DNA of 64,000 bases from Bacillus mojavensis RO-H-1 = KCTC 3706 (GCF_000245335.1 NZ_JH600284.1:186001-250000); one strand, 5' to 3'. Counted from the first letter of the stretch, positions 11,001 through 20,450 are shown. Notes: a model not told the origin generated them from the letters alone. Program-made: numbers and translations.

Positions 11001-14000
11001 GCAGCGCAATCCGGATATGAGGCGTCAGCTGCTCCGGAAACAGCACTTGAAGAAAGCCTTTGCCGCATCTGGCAGAAAACACTCGGCATTGAAGCGATCG
11101 GAATCGATGACAATTTCTTCGATTTAGGCGGCCATTCACTAAAAGGAATGATGCTCATCGCCAATATACAGGCGGAATTGGAGAAAACCGTGCCGCTTAA
11201 AGCGCTGTTCGAGCAGCCGACTGTACACCAGCTGGCGGCTTACATGGAGGAATCGGCAGCATCAGGCGGCTATCACATGTTAAAGCCGGCTGACAAACAA
11301 GATGTGTATCCATTGTCATCCGCACAGAAACGGATGTACGTGCTCAATCAGCTTGACCGGCAGACGATCAGCTATAATATGCCATCGGTTCTTCTGATGG
11401 AAGGCGAGCTTCACATTTCGCGCCTGAGAGAATCACTTAACCAGCTCGTAAACCGTCATGAATCATTGCGCACGTCATTTACGGAAGCAGACGGAGAGCC
11501 TGTCCAGCGCATTGCTGAGGAGGCATCAATTGATCTTCACGTATTTGATGCAAAAGAGGGCGAGGCGGAACAGAAGATTAAGGAATTTATCAGGCCATTC
11601 GACTTAAGCAACGCTCCGCTCATTCGCGCGGCATTACTCCGAATTGCAGACCAAAAACATCTGCTTCTATTGGATATGCATCACATTATCGCGGATGGTG
11701 TATCAAGAGGTATTTTCGTTAAAGAATTGGCACTGCTTTATAAAGGCGAACAGCTTCCGGAGCCGAAGCTTCATTACAAGGATTTCGCTGTTTGGCAAAA
11801 TGAAGCCGGACAGAAAGAACGGATGAAGGAGCATGAGCAATACTGGCTATCAGTTCTCTCAGGCGAACTGCCGGAGCTTGACCTTCCGCTTGATTACACC
11901 CGACCGCCTGTTCAAAGCTTTGAAGGGGATACTGTCCGTTTCCGCGCGGGAAGCGGGACGGCAAAGGCGATTGAAAAACTGCTCGCAGAAACGGGAACGA
12001 CCTTGCATATGGTGCTTCATACCGTCTTCCATGTCTTTTTAAGCAAAATCTCCGGACAGCGGGATATCGTGATCGGCTCGGTTACAGCAGGCCGCACGAA
12101 TGCCGACGTGCAAAACATGCCGGGGATGTTCGTCAATACGCTTGCACTGAGAATGGAAGCAGGAGAAAAGCAGACATTTGCAGAGCTTCTGGAGCAAGCA
12201 AAGGAGACGAATCTGTCAGCGCTTGAGCATCAGGAGTATCCGTTTGAAGATCTGGTCAACCAGTTAGACCTTCCTCGGGATATGAGCCGAAATCCATTGT
12301 TTAATGTGATGGTTACGACAGAAAACCCTGATAAAGAACAGCTTGAGCTGCAAGATCTCACGATTTCACCTTATGAGGCCCATCAGGGAACATCGAAGTT
12401 TGATCTGACATTAGGCGGTTTCACTGACGAAAACGGCATCGGTCTGCAGCTGGAATATGCGACTGATTTATTCTCAAGAGAAACAGCTGAGAAATGGAGC
12501 GAATATGTCCTCCGCTTATTGCAGGCTGTTGCGGAAAATCCAAACCGGCCGCTTTCCAGCCTGTCGCTCGTCAACGAGACAGAAAAACAAACGCTCTTGG
12601 AGGCATGGAAAGGAAAAACGCTGCCTGTGCCGACAGACAAAACGGTTCATCAGCTGTTTGAAGAAACCGTTCAGCGCCATAAAGACCGCCCGGCTGTCAC
12701 GTATAACGGGAAGTCATGGACGTACGGCGAGCTGAATGCGAAGGCGAACCGTCTGGCGCGGATTTTGATCGACTGCGGCATCAGCGCGGATGAGCGCGTC
12801 GGCATTCTGACGAAGCCGTCGCTTGAAATGTCCGCCGCGGTGCTTGGTGTCCTGAAGGCGGGAGCGGCATTTGTGCCGATTGACCCTGACTATCCGGATC
12901 AGCGGATTGAATATTTCCTGCAGGACAGCGGTGCGAAGCTTCTCTTGAAACAGGAAGGCATTTCAGTGCCGGACAGCTATACGGGCGAGGTCATTCTTCT
13001 TGACGGCAACCGGACGATCCTGAGTCTGCCGCTTGATGAAAACGATGAGGAAGATCCGCAGACCGACACAACTGCTGATCACCTTGCTTATATGATTTAC
13101 ACGTCAGGAACGACCGGACAGCCGAAGGGTGTTATGATCGAGCACCATGCGCTTGTCAACCTGTGCTTCTGGCATCATGACGCGTTCGGCATGACAGCGG
13201 AGGACCGCAGTGCGAAGTACGCGGGCTTCGGGTTCGACGCTTCCATTTGGGAGATGTTCCCGACTTGGACGATCGGCGCTGAGCTTCACGTTATTGATGA
13301 AGCGATCCGCCTTGATATCACCCGCCTGAATGACTATTTCGAAACAAACGGCGTGACGATCACCTTCCTGCCAACACAGCTGGCGGAACAGTTCATGGAG
13401 CTAGAAAACACGTCACTCCGCGTGCTCTTGACCGGAGGGGACAAGCTGAAGCGTGCGGTCAAACAGCCGTACAAACTCATCAACAACTACGGGCCAACCG
13501 AAAACACTGTCGTTGCGACAAGCACAGAGATCAATCCGGAGGAAGGCTCGCTTTCCATCGGGCGCGCGATCGCCAATACGAGAGTTTACATTCTCAGCGA
13601 AAGCCATCAGGTTCAGCCGGAGGGCGTGGCCGGAGAGCTATGTGTTGCGGGACGCGGACTGGCGCGCGGCTATCTGAACCGGGAAGACGAAACCGCGAAG
13701 CGGTTTGTCTCAGATCCGTTTGTGCCGGGTGAACGCATGTACAAAACGGGCGACTTGGTGAAATGGACCGGCGGCGGCATCGAATACATCGGCCGGATCG
13801 ACCAGCAGGTCAAGGTCCGCGGCTACCGAATCGAGCTGTCAGAAATCGAAGTGCAGCTGGCCCAGCTTTCTCAGGTGCAGGATGCGGCAGTGACAGCTGT
13901 GAAGGATAAAGCGGGCAATACCGCAATTGCCGCCTATGTCACACCGGAAACTGTCGACACAGAAGCGCTCAAGTCAGCGCTCAAGGAAACCCTGCCGGAC

Positions 14001-15770
14001 TACATGATCCCGGCGTTCTGGGTAGCGTTGAACGAGCTTCCGGTTACCGCAAACGGCAAAGTAGACCGCAAAGCGCTGCCGGAGCCGGATATTGAAACAG
14101 GAAGCGGAGAATACAAAGCGCCGTCCACTGATATGGAAGAGCTGCTTGCCGGCATTTGGCAGGACGTGCTCGGTATTTCTGAAGTCGGTATCAGCGACAA
14201 TTTCTTCTCGCTCGGCGGAGATTCCATTAAAGGCATCCAGATGGCGAGCCGCTTGAACCAGTACGGCTGGAAGCTGGAAATGAAGGATCTCTTCCAGCAC
14301 CCGACGATCGAAGAACTGACACAATATGTGGAGCGTGCCGAAGGCAAACAGGCAGACCAAGGCCCGGTGGAGGGCGAAGTTATCCTGACGCCGATTCAGC
14401 GCTGGTTCTTTGAAAAGAACTTTACGAACAAACATCACTGGAACCAGTCGGTTATGCTTCATGCCGCGAAGGGCTTTGATCCTGAACGGATTGAAAAGAC
14501 ATTGCGGGCACTGATTGAGCATCATGACGCGCTTCGTATGGTCTACCGTGAAGAAAATGGCGACATCATTCAAGCGTATAAACGGATAGACGAGTGCGAG
14601 GTCAGCTTTGAAATCGTTGATCTGTACGGCTCAGATGAAGATATGCTGAAAAGCCAGATTAAGGTTCTTGCTGACAGTCTGCAAAGCAGTCTCGACCTGC
14701 AAAACGGACCGCTTCTGAAAGGGGAGCTATACCGCACGGAAGCAGGGGATCACCTGCTCATCGCTGTACACCATCTCGTGGTCGACGGCGTATCTTGGCG
14801 GATTTTACTTGAAGACTTTGCATCAGGCTACATGCAGGCGGAGAAAGAAGAGCAAATCGTCTTCCCGCAAAAAACGAACTCCTTCAAGGATTGGGCAGAA
14901 GAATTGGCGGCATTCAGCCAATCAGCACACCTTTTGCAGCAGGCTGAATACTGGGCGCAAATTGACGCTGAAGAGGTTTCTGCTGTTCCGAAGGATGATG
15001 AAACAGAGGAGCGGATTGTCAAACATACCTCATCCGTCATCTGTGAATTAAATGAGGAAGACACTAAACACCTCTTAACAGATGTTCATCAGCCATATGG
15101 AACCGAGATCAATGATATTCTTCTCAGCGCGCTCGGATTAACGATGAAAGAATGGACAGATGGTGTCAAAATCGGCATCAATCTTGAGGGGCACGGGCGG
15201 GAAGACATCATCCCGAATGTGAACATCTCCAGAACGGTTGGCTGGTTTACGGCACAATATCCTGTTGTGCTCGACATGTCTGAAACAGATGTCTCGGCGG
15301 TCATCAAAGCAGTCAAAGAAAACCTGCGCCGCGTTCCGGACAAAGGCGTCGGATACGGCATTCTCCGCTACTTTACAGAACAAGCGGAAGCGCAAGGCTT
15401 CACACCGGAAATCAGCTTTAACTATTTAGGCCAATTCGACAGTGAAGTGAAAACGGATTTCTTTGAACCGTCCGCTTTCGATATGGGACGCCAAGTGAGC
15501 GAAGAATCAGAAGCCCTGTACGCTTTAAGCTTCAGCGGCATGATCCGTAACGGACGTTTTGTTCTTTCTTGCTCCTACAATGAGAAGGAATATGAAAGAG
15601 CAACGGTCGAAGCACAAATGGAGCGGTTTAAAGAAAATCTCCTCCTGATCATCCGCCATTGTACGGAAAAAGAGGACAAGGAATTCACACCGAGCGACTT
15701 CAGTGCGGGAGACCTTGAAATGGATGAGATGGGCGATATCTTTGACATGCTTGAGGAGAATTTGAAATAA
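5016..15770 (+). CDS. srfAB: Surfactin synthetase subunit SrfAB (Val-Asp-D-Leu)
   Basis: 3584 residues, full family length; ATG follows AGAGGTGG, 12 nt after srfAA. Domain order with approximate residues: C (HHIMMDGW ~145), A (YTSGSTGNPKG ~612), carrier (GGHSLKA ~995), C (HHIITDG ~1182), A (YTSGTTGKPKG ~1644), carrier (GGHSLKG ~2035), C (HHIIADG ~2222), A (YTSGTTGQPKG ~2695), carrier (GGDSIKG ~3066), E (HHLVVDGVSW ~3252). A-domain codes read by eye: DAFWIGGTFK (Val), DLTKVGHIGK (Asp), DAWFLGNVVK (Leu). This matches residues 4-6 of surfactin, the last made D by the E domain. The C-terminus is an acidic docking helix for SrfAC. The comS gene overlaps codons at the carrier 1/C2 junction in another frame. 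Transcription comes from the ComA-dependent srfA promoter upstream of the window. Confidence 0.98.
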   Translation: MSKKSIQKVYALTPMQEGMLYHAMLDPHSSSYFTQLELGIQGVFDLEIFEKSVNELIRSYDILRTVFVHQQLQKPRQVVLAERKTKVHYEDISHADEDRQKDHIERYKQDVQRQGFNLAKDILFKVAVFRLDADQLYLVWSNHHIMMDGWSMGVLMKSLFQNYEALRAGRAPANGQGKPYSDYIKWLGKQDNEEAEGYWSERLADFEQPSVLPGRLPEKKDEYVNREYSFTWDEELVARIQQTANRHQVTGPNLFQAIWGIVLSKYNFTNDVVFGTVVSGRPSEINGIETMAGLFINTIPVRVKVDRQSTFADIFTAVQQHAVEAERYDYVPLYEIQKRSALDSSLLNHLVAFENYPLDQELENGSMEDRLGFSIKVESAFEQTSFDFNLIVYPGKTWTVKIKYNGAAFDSAFIERTAGHLTRMMTAAVERPDAFVREHGLVGEEEQRQIVETFNSTSTELPEGMAVHQVFEEQAKRTPASTALVYEGAELTYRELNEAANRLARKLIGQGLQQGETAAIMNDRSAETVAAILAVLKAGAVYVPLDPALPEDRLRFMAEDSSIRIALAGEAYTKQANQLQVPVLPLEGVFEENETADNLNLPADPSDLAYIMYTSGSTGNPKGVMIEHKSILRLVKNAGYVPVHEEDRMAQTGAVSFDAGTFEVFGALLNGAALYPVKKETLLDATRFSAFLREQKITTMWLTSPLFNQLAAKDAGMFGTLRHLIIGGDALVPHIVSKVKQASPSLSLWNGYGPTENTTFSTSFLIDREYSGSIPIGKPIGNSTAYIMDEQQRLQPIGAPGELCVGGSGVARGYVNLPELTEKQFLEDPFRPGEKMYRTGDLAKWLPDGNIEFLGRIDNQVKVRGFRIELGEIENKLNMAEHVTEAAVIIRKNKADENEICAYFTADREVSVSGLRKTLSQSLPDYMVPAHLIQMDSLPLTPNGKINKKELPAPQSDAVQSEYAAPKTESETKLAEIWEGILGVKASVTDNFFMIGGHSLKAMMMTAKIQEHFHKEVPIKVLFEKPTIQELALYLEESESKEEQTFEPIRQAPYQQHYPVSPAQRRMYILNQLGQASTSYNVPAVLLLEGEVNKDRLEHAIQQLIDRHEILRTSFDMIDGEVVQTVHKNISFQLEAAKGREEDAEELIKSFVQPFELNRAPLVRSKLVQLEEERHLLLIDMHHIITDGSSTGILIGDLAKIYQGADLELPQIHYKDYAVWQKEHADHQKDEAYWLDTFKGELPVLDLPADFPRPAERSFSGERVMFGLDKQITAQIKSLLSETDTTMYMFLLAAFHVLLSKYASQDDIIVGSPTAGRTHPDLQGVPGMFVNTVALRTAPAGDKTFAQFLDEVKTVSLQAFEHQSYPLEELIEKLPLTRDTSRSPLFSVMFNMQNMEIPSLKLGDLKISSYSMLHHVAKFDLSLEAVEREEEIGLSFDYATALFKDETIRCWSSHFVNLIKAAAVNPNVRLSDLEILSPAETAALLEEKKQTTHSGEDTFVSLFEKQVQQTPDDPAVISGGNQLTYRELDEQANQLAHHLRAHGAGSEDIVAVVMDRSADLMTAILGVMKAGAAFLPIDPDTPEERIRYSLEDSGARFTVVNERNMTAIGQYQGTTINIDQADWRNENKERPELMSGPQNLAYIIYTSGTTGKPKGVQIEHRNLTNYVSWFSKEAGLTKTDKSVLLSSYAFDLGYTSIFPVLQAGGELHIVPKETYTAPDQIGRYIKEHGITYIKLTPSLFHTMVNTASFTKEPHFESLRLIVLGGEKIIPADVLAFSKVYRHTEFINHYGPTEATIGAIAGRIDLTEPGTFAKRPTIGRPIANTGALVLNESLKLVPPGASGQLYITGQGLARGYLSRPQLTSEKFVENPYAPGSLMYKTGDVVRRLADGTVEFIGRADDQVKIRGYRIEPKEIETVMLSLSDIREAVVLAVSEGGLQELCAYYTADQAIEKAELRKQLSQILPSHMIPAFFVQVDVIPLTANGKTDRNALPKPNAAQSGYEASAAPETALEESLCRIWQKTLGIEAIGIDDNFFDLGGHSLKGMMLIANIQAELEKTVPLKALFEQPTVHQLAAYMEESAASGGYHMLKPADKQDVYPLSSAQKRMYVLNQLDRQTISYNMPSVLLMEGELHISRLRESLNQLVNRHESLRTSFTEADGEPVQRIAEEASIDLHVFDAKEGEAEQKIKEFIRPFDLSNAPLIRAALLRIADQKHLLLLDMHHIIADGVSRGIFVKELALLYKGEQLPEPKLHYKDFAVWQNEAGQKERMKEHEQYWLSVLSGELPELDLPLDYTRPPVQSFEGDTVRFRAGSGTAKAIEKLLAETGTTLHMVLHTVFHVFLSKISGQRDIVIGSVTAGRTNADVQNMPGMFVNTLALRMEAGEKQTFAELLEQAKETNLSALEHQEYPFEDLVNQLDLPRDMSRNPLFNVMVTTENPDKEQLELQDLTISPYEAHQGTSKFDLTLGGFTDENGIGLQLEYATDLFSRETAEKWSEYVLRLLQAVAENPNRPLSSLSLVNETEKQTLLEAWKGKTLPVPTDKTVHQLFEETVQRHKDRPAVTYNGKSWTYGELNAKANRLARILIDCGISADERVGILTKPSLEMSAAVLGVLKAGAAFVPIDPDYPDQRIEYFLQDSGAKLLLKQEGISVPDSYTGEVILLDGNRTILSLPLDENDEEDPQTDTTADHLAYMIYTSGTTGQPKGVMIEHHALVNLCFWHHDAFGMTAEDRSAKYAGFGFDASIWEMFPTWTIGAELHVIDEAIRLDITRLNDYFETNGVTITFLPTQLAEQFMELENTSLRVLLTGGDKLKRAVKQPYKLINNYGPTENTVVATSTEINPEEGSLSIGRAIANTRVYILSESHQVQPEGVAGELCVAGRGLARGYLNREDETAKRFVSDPFVPGERMYKTGDLVKWTGGGIEYIGRIDQQVKVRGYRIELSEIEVQLAQLSQVQDAAVTAVKDKAGNTAIAAYVTPETVDTEALKSALKETLPDYMIPAFWVALNELPVTANGKVDRKALPEPDIETGSGEYKAPSTDMEELLAGIWQDVLGISEVGISDNFFSLGGDSIKGIQMASRLNQYGWKLEMKDLFQHPTIEELTQYVERAEGKQADQGPVEGEVILTPIQRWFFEKNFTNKHHWNQSVMLHAAKGFDPERIEKTLRALIEHHDALRMVYREENGDIIQAYKRIDECEVSFEIVDLYGSDEDMLKSQIKVLADSLQSSLDLQNGPLLKGELYRTEAGDHLLIAVHHLVVDGVSWRILLEDFASGYMQAEKEEQIVFPQKTNSFKDWAEELAAFSQSAHLLQQAEYWAQIDAEEVSAVPKDDETEERIVKHTSSVICELNEEDTKHLLTDVHQPYGTEINDILLSALGLTMKEWTDGVKIGINLEGHGREDIIPNVNISRTVGWFTAQYPVVLDMSETDVSAVIKAVKENLRRVPDKGVGYGILRYFTEQAEAQGFTPEISFNYLGQFDSEVKTDFFEPSAFDMGRQVSEESEALYALSFSGMIRNGRFVLSCSYNEKEYERATVEAQMERFKENLLLIIRHCTEKEDKEFTPSDFSAGDLEMDEMGDIFDMLEENLK
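8152..8292 (+). CDS. comS: ComS, competence activator nested in srfAB
   Basis: A 46-codon frame lies inside srfAB in a different register. TTG at 8152 sits 8 nt after a perfect AAGGAGGA (8136-8143), which decides the start although the frame is open further upstream. The product begins MNRSGKHLISSIILYPRPSG and ends YFCWREK. This matches ComS of 168 except, from memory, for three changes: I23T, T32A and P38L. Known role: ComS binds the adaptor MecA and releases the competence regulator ComK from ClpCP proteolysis. It is made from the srfA transcript, so ComA/ComP quorum sensing switches on surfactin and competence together. The DNA also encodes the SrfAB carrier 1-C2 linker and start of C2, so both proteins constrain it. 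Confident call from sequence identity and ribosome-binding site. Confidence 0.95.
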   Translation: MNRSGKHLISSIILYPRPSGECTSSISLDKQAQATTSLLYFCWREK

Positions 15771-15807
15771 AAATGCAAGGGAATTACAGAAGGCGGGAGC
15801 GAAACAT

Positions 15808-18800
15808 ATGAGTCAATTTAGCAAAGATCAGGTTCAAGATATGTATTACCTATCGCCGATGCAGGAGGGGATGCTGTTTCATAGCATCCTGAATCCCGGC
15901 CAGAGCTTTTACCTTGAACAAATTACGATGAAAGTAAAGGGCGACTTCAATATCAAATGCCTTGAAGAGAGCATGAATGTCATCATGGACCGGTACGATG
16001 TATTTCGTACCGTGTTCATTCACGAGAAAGTAAAAAGGCCTGTTCAAGTCGTATTAAAAAAACGTCAATTTCATATAGAAGAAATCGATCTGACACATTT
16101 ATCCGAAAGAGAGCAAACGGATAAAATCAATGAATACAAAGCACAGGATAAGATCAAAGGCTTTGATTTAACGCGGGATATTCCGATGAGGGCAGCCATC
16201 TTCAAAAAAGCTGACAACAGCTTTGAATGGGTGTGGAGCTACCACCACATTATTTTGGACGGATGGTGCTTCGGCATCGTCGTGCAGGATCTGTTTAAGG
16301 TATACAACGCCCTGCGCGAACAAAAGCCGTACAGTCTGCCGCCTGTCAAACCGTATAAGGAATACATCAAGTGGCTTGAAAAGCAGGATAAACAAGCATC
16401 GCTCCGCTACTGGCGCGAGTACTTGGAAGACTTTGAAGGACAGACGACGTTTGCGGAGCAAAGAAAGAAACAAAAGGAAGGATACGAGCCGAAAGAACTG
16501 CTCTTCTCACTGCCGGAGGCGGAAACAAAAGCTTTTACAGAGCTTGCGAAATCTCAGCACACCACTTTGAGTACCGCTTTGCAGGCAGTCTGGAGCGTAC
16601 TGCTCAGCCGTTATCAGCGGTCTGACGATTTGACCTTCGGTACAGTCGTTTCCGGGCGTCCTGCGGAAATCAAAGGCGTTGAACATATGGTCGGCCTGTT
16701 TATCAACGTTGTTCCTAGTAGAGTGAAATTGGCTGAAAACATGACATTCAACGGTTTGCTCAAGCAGCTTCAGGAACAGTCACTTGAGTCAGAACCGCAT
16801 CAATATGTGCCGCTTTATGACATCCAAAGCCAGGCCAACCAGCCGAAATTGATTGACCACATCATCGTGTTTGAAAATTATCCGCTTCAGGATGCAAGCA
16901 ATGAAGAAAGCGGTCAAAACGGATTCGATATGGAGGATGTTCATGTATTTGAGAAGTCGAATTACGATCTCAATTTGATGGCCTCCCCGGGTGACGAAAT
17001 GCTGATCAAGCTTGCCTATAATGAGCTTGTGTTTGATGAAGCGTTTATGCTGCGCTTAAAATCCCAGCTTCTCACAGCGATTCAGCAGCTCATTCAGCAT
17101 CCGGATCAGCCTGTCAGCACCATTGATTTCATTGATGAAAAAGAAAAAGAGTACTTGCTTAACGGCTTAAATCCGACACCTCAAACGTGTGAGCCAAAGC
17201 CTCTGACAGATTGGTTCAAGGAGGCGGTGGACGTCAATCCAAGTGCACCGGCGCTCACATTTGCAGGCCGAACGCTGTCCTATCACGAATTAGACGAGGA
17301 AACGAACCGCCTCGCACGCCGTTTGCAAAAGCAAGGTGCTGGCAAAGGCTCTGTTGTTGCATTGTACACAAAGCGCTCACTGGAACTGGTGATTGGGATT
17401 CTTGGTGTGTTAAAGGCGGGAGCGGCTTATGTACCGGTTGACCCTAAGCTTCCGAATGACCGAATTTCATATATGCTGACCGACAGCGGGGCGGCATGTC
17501 TGCTTACACATCAGGAGATGAAAGAGCAAGCGAATCAGCTGCCGTTTACAGGCCAAACACTCATCATTGATGATTCCATCCGTTTTGAAGAAGACGCAAG
17601 CGATCCTGAAACCGTGATTGCACCTGATGATGCGGCGTATATCATGTATACATCAGGCACAACCGGAAAACCAAAGGGAAATATCACGACGCATGCCAAT
17701 ATTCAAGGATTAGTGAAGCACGTTGATTACATGACGTTTTCTGAAAAAGACACGTTCTTATCTGTATCGAATTACGCTTTTGACGCATTTACTTTTGATT
17801 TCTATGCTTCCATTCTGAATGGAGCAAGACTGATTATTGCTGATGAAAATACACTGCTTGATCCAGAGCGTCTCACGAGTCTCATCCGCCAAGAGAATGT
17901 CAGCGTCATGTTTGCGACCACAGCTTTATTTAATCTTCTCACAGATGCGGGAGAGGATTGGCTGAAGGGGCTTCGCTGTGTGTTATTCGGCGGGGAACGC
18001 GCGTCTGTGCCTCACGTCAGGAAAGCGCTGCAGGTCATGGGGCCGGGCAAGCTGATTAACTGCTACGGCCCGACTGAGGGCACGGTGTTTGCAACAGCTC
18101 ACGTCGTGCGCGAGATTCCGGGAACTCTCTCCTCTCTGCCGATCGGAAAGCCGATCAGCAATGCGAGTGTTTATATTCTCAATGAATCAAATCAGCTCCA
18201 GCCGTTCGGAGCGGTCGGTGAACTATGCATCAGCGGAATGGGCGTATCAAAAGGCTATGTTAACCGTGACGAGCTGACAAAGCAGAAATTTACCGCCAAC
18301 CCGTTCAAACCCGGAGAAACACTTTACCGCACCGGGGATCTCGCTTGCTGGCTGCCTGACGGAACGATTGAATACGCAGGCCGTATTGATGATCAAGTGA
18401 AAATACGGGGGCATCGGATCGAGCTGGAAGAAATCGAAAAGCAGCTGCAGGAATATCCCGGAGTAAAAGACGCGGTTGTCGTAGTGGACCGCCACGAGTC
18501 TGGCGACGCATCAATCAACGCCTACCTCGTGAACCGGACGCAGCTTTCAGCAGAAGACGTTAAGGCACATCTGAAAAAACAGCTTCCTGCTTATATGGTG
18601 CCGCAGACATTTACGTTCTTGGACGAGCTTCCTTTAACAACAAACGGAAAAGTCAATAAACGTCTGCTGCCAAAACCGGAGCCAGATCAGATATCGCAAG
18701 AATGGATTGGGCCTCGAGATGAAACGGAAGAAACAATTGCACAAATCTGGTCCGAGATTCTCGGGAGAAAGCAAGTCAGCATCCACGACGATTTCTTCGA

Positions 18801-19635
18801 GCATGGCGGTCATTCCTTAAAGGCGATGACAGCCGCTTCTCGCATCAAAAAAGAGCTCGGAATTGACCTTCCGGTGAAGCTTTTGTTTGAAGCGCCGACG
18901 ATTGCCGGCATTTCTACATACCTGAAAAACGGTAGCTCAGAAGGACTTCAGGACGTAACAATCATGAATCCGGAACAGGATGACATCATTTTCGCGTTTC
19001 CTCCGGTATTGGGATATGGCTTAATGTATCAGAACCTGGCCAAGCACTTGCCGTCATACAAGCTGTGCGCCTTTGACTTTATTGAAGAGGAAAACCGTCT
19101 TGACCGGTATGCCGCTCTGATCAAGGAGCTTCAGCCGGAAGGGCCTGTGACACTGTTCGGTTATTCAGCAGGGTGCAGCCTGGCGTTTGAAGCGGCTAAA
19201 AAACTTGAAGAGCAAGGACGCACCGTACAGCGGATCATCATGGTGGATTCCTATAAAAAACAAGGCGTCAGTGATCTGGACGGACGCACGGTCGAAAACG
19301 ATGTCGAAGCCCTGATGAATGTAAACCGGGACAATGAAGCGCTCAATAGTGAAGCCGTCAAGCAGGGGCTCAAGAAAAAAACACATGCCTTCTACTCATA
19401 CTACGTCAACCTGATCAGCTCGGGCCAAGTAAAAGCAGACATTGATTTGCTGACCTCTGATCTTGACTTTGAAATGCCCGAATGGCTTTCCTCGTGGGAA
19501 GAGGCGACAACGGGCGCTTACCGGGTGAAAAAAGGCTTCGGAACACACGCCGAAATGCTGCAGGGCGAATGTCTTGATAGGAATGCCAGGATTTTGCGCG
19601 AATTTATTAAGAAACAAACCATAACGCTTTCTTAA
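15808..19635 (+). CDS. srfAC: Surfactin synthetase subunit SrfAC with thioesterase (Leu7 and cyclization)
   Basis: 1275 residues, the same length as in 168; ATG preceded by AAGGCGGGAG. Domains: C (HHIILDGW ~146), A (YTSGTTGKPKG ~613), carrier (GGHSLKA ~1000), type I thioesterase (nucleophile motif GYSAG ~1118-1122; Asp in VDSYKK; His in GTHAEML near the C-terminus). The A-domain code read by eye is DAFMLGCVFK, of the Leu/Ile type, agreeing with L-Leu7. The N-terminal stretch before the C domain is the acceptor for the SrfAB docking helix. The thioesterase releases the heptapeptide by closing the lactone onto the 3-hydroxy fatty acid. Follows srfAB by 37 nt with no terminator, so co-transcribed. 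Confidence 0.98.
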   Translation: MSQFSKDQVQDMYYLSPMQEGMLFHSILNPGQSFYLEQITMKVKGDFNIKCLEESMNVIMDRYDVFRTVFIHEKVKRPVQVVLKKRQFHIEEIDLTHLSEREQTDKINEYKAQDKIKGFDLTRDIPMRAAIFKKADNSFEWVWSYHHIILDGWCFGIVVQDLFKVYNALREQKPYSLPPVKPYKEYIKWLEKQDKQASLRYWREYLEDFEGQTTFAEQRKKQKEGYEPKELLFSLPEAETKAFTELAKSQHTTLSTALQAVWSVLLSRYQRSDDLTFGTVVSGRPAEIKGVEHMVGLFINVVPSRVKLAENMTFNGLLKQLQEQSLESEPHQYVPLYDIQSQANQPKLIDHIIVFENYPLQDASNEESGQNGFDMEDVHVFEKSNYDLNLMASPGDEMLIKLAYNELVFDEAFMLRLKSQLLTAIQQLIQHPDQPVSTIDFIDEKEKEYLLNGLNPTPQTCEPKPLTDWFKEAVDVNPSAPALTFAGRTLSYHELDEETNRLARRLQKQGAGKGSVVALYTKRSLELVIGILGVLKAGAAYVPVDPKLPNDRISYMLTDSGAACLLTHQEMKEQANQLPFTGQTLIIDDSIRFEEDASDPETVIAPDDAAYIMYTSGTTGKPKGNITTHANIQGLVKHVDYMTFSEKDTFLSVSNYAFDAFTFDFYASILNGARLIIADENTLLDPERLTSLIRQENVSVMFATTALFNLLTDAGEDWLKGLRCVLFGGERASVPHVRKALQVMGPGKLINCYGPTEGTVFATAHVVREIPGTLSSLPIGKPISNASVYILNESNQLQPFGAVGELCISGMGVSKGYVNRDELTKQKFTANPFKPGETLYRTGDLACWLPDGTIEYAGRIDDQVKIRGHRIELEEIEKQLQEYPGVKDAVVVVDRHESGDASINAYLVNRTQLSAEDVKAHLKKQLPAYMVPQTFTFLDELPLTTNGKVNKRLLPKPEPDQISQEWIGPRDETEETIAQIWSEILGRKQVSIHDDFFEHGGHSLKAMTAASRIKKELGIDLPVKLLFEAPTIAGISTYLKNGSSEGLQDVTIMNPEQDDIIFAFPPVLGYGLMYQNLAKHLPSYKLCAFDFIEEENRLDRYAALIKELQPEGPVTLFGYSAGCSLAFEAAKKLEEQGRTVQRIIMVDSYKKQGVSDLDGRTVENDVEALMNVNRDNEALNSEAVKQGLKKKTHAFYSYYVNLISSGQVKADIDLLTSDLDFEMPEWLSSWEEATTGAYRVKKGFGTHAEMLQGECLDRNARILREFIKKQTITLS

Positions 19636-19662
19636 GGAAGCGATGAAAGGGGGAGCCGGCCA

Positions 19663-20391
19663 ATGAGCCAACTGTTCAAATCATTTGATGCGTCGGAAAA
19701 AACGCAGCTCATCTGTTTTCCGTTTGCCGGCGGCTACTCGGCTTCATTTCGCCCTCTCCATGCTTTTTTGCAGGGGGAATGTGAAATGCTCGCAGCTGAA
19801 CCGCCGGGGCACGGCACGAATCAAACGTCAGCCGTTGAGGATCTCGAGCAGCTGACTGATTTGTACAAGCAAGAATTACATTTGCATCCAGATCGGCCGT
19901 TTGTGCTGTTCGGGCATAGCATGGGCGGCATGATCACCTTCAGGCTGGCGCAAAAACTGGAGCGTGAAGGCATTTTTCCGCAGGCCGTGATTATCTCTGC
20001 GATTCAGCCGCCGCATATTCAACGGAAAAAAGTATCGCATTTGCCTGATGATCAATTTCTCAATCATATTATGAAATTAGGCGGAATGCCCGCAGAGCTC
20101 GTTGAAAATAAGGAAGTCATGTCATTTTTCCTGCCTTCGTTCAGATCGGATTACCGTGCGCTTGAACAATTCGAACTTTACGACATGACACCGATCCAAT
20201 CGCCGGTCCATGTCTTTAACGGACTGGATGACGAAAAATGCATCCGGGATGCGGAAGGCTGGAAGAAGTGGGCGAACCATACCACGTTCCATGAGTTTGA
20301 CGGCGGGCATATGTTTCTGTTGTCACATACGGAGGAAGTGGCGGAACGGATATTTGCGATTTTGAATCAGCATCCGATTTCCAGTTCCTAA
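19663..20391 (+). CDS. srfAD: Type II thioesterase SrfAD
   Basis: 242 residues; start behind AAGGGGGAG, 27 nt after srfAC. An alpha/beta-hydrolase with the full type II thioesterase triad: Ser86 in GHSMGG, Asp190 in NGLDD, His216 in GGHMFL. Known role: it removes acetyl and other wrong groups from the phosphopantetheine arms of surfactin carrier domains, restoring stalled synthetase. Last gene of the srfA operon; an intrinsic terminator follows at once. Confidence 0.97.
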   Translation: MSQLFKSFDASEKTQLICFPFAGGYSASFRPLHAFLQGECEMLAAEPPGHGTNQTSAVEDLEQLTDLYKQELHLHPDRPFVLFGHSMGGMITFRLAQKLEREGIFPQAVIISAIQPPHIQRKKVSHLPDDQFLNHIMKLGGMPAELVENKEVMSFFLPSFRSDYRALEQFELYDMTPIQSPVHVFNGLDDEKCIRDAEGWKKWANHTTFHEFDGGHMFLLSHTEEVAERIFAILNQHPISSS

Positions 20392-20398
20392 TGAAGAA

Positions 20399-20427
20399 GC
20401 GAACAGCGCTGTGCTGTTCGCTTTTTT
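20399..20427 (+). terminator. Terminator of the srfA operon
   Basis: A perfect 9-bp stem GCGAACAGC / GCTGTTCGC with a 5-nt loop, then six T residues, starting 8 nt after the srfAD stop. Confidence 0.93.
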
Positions 20428-20450
20428 GATAGAGAATGTAAATTTTTTCA

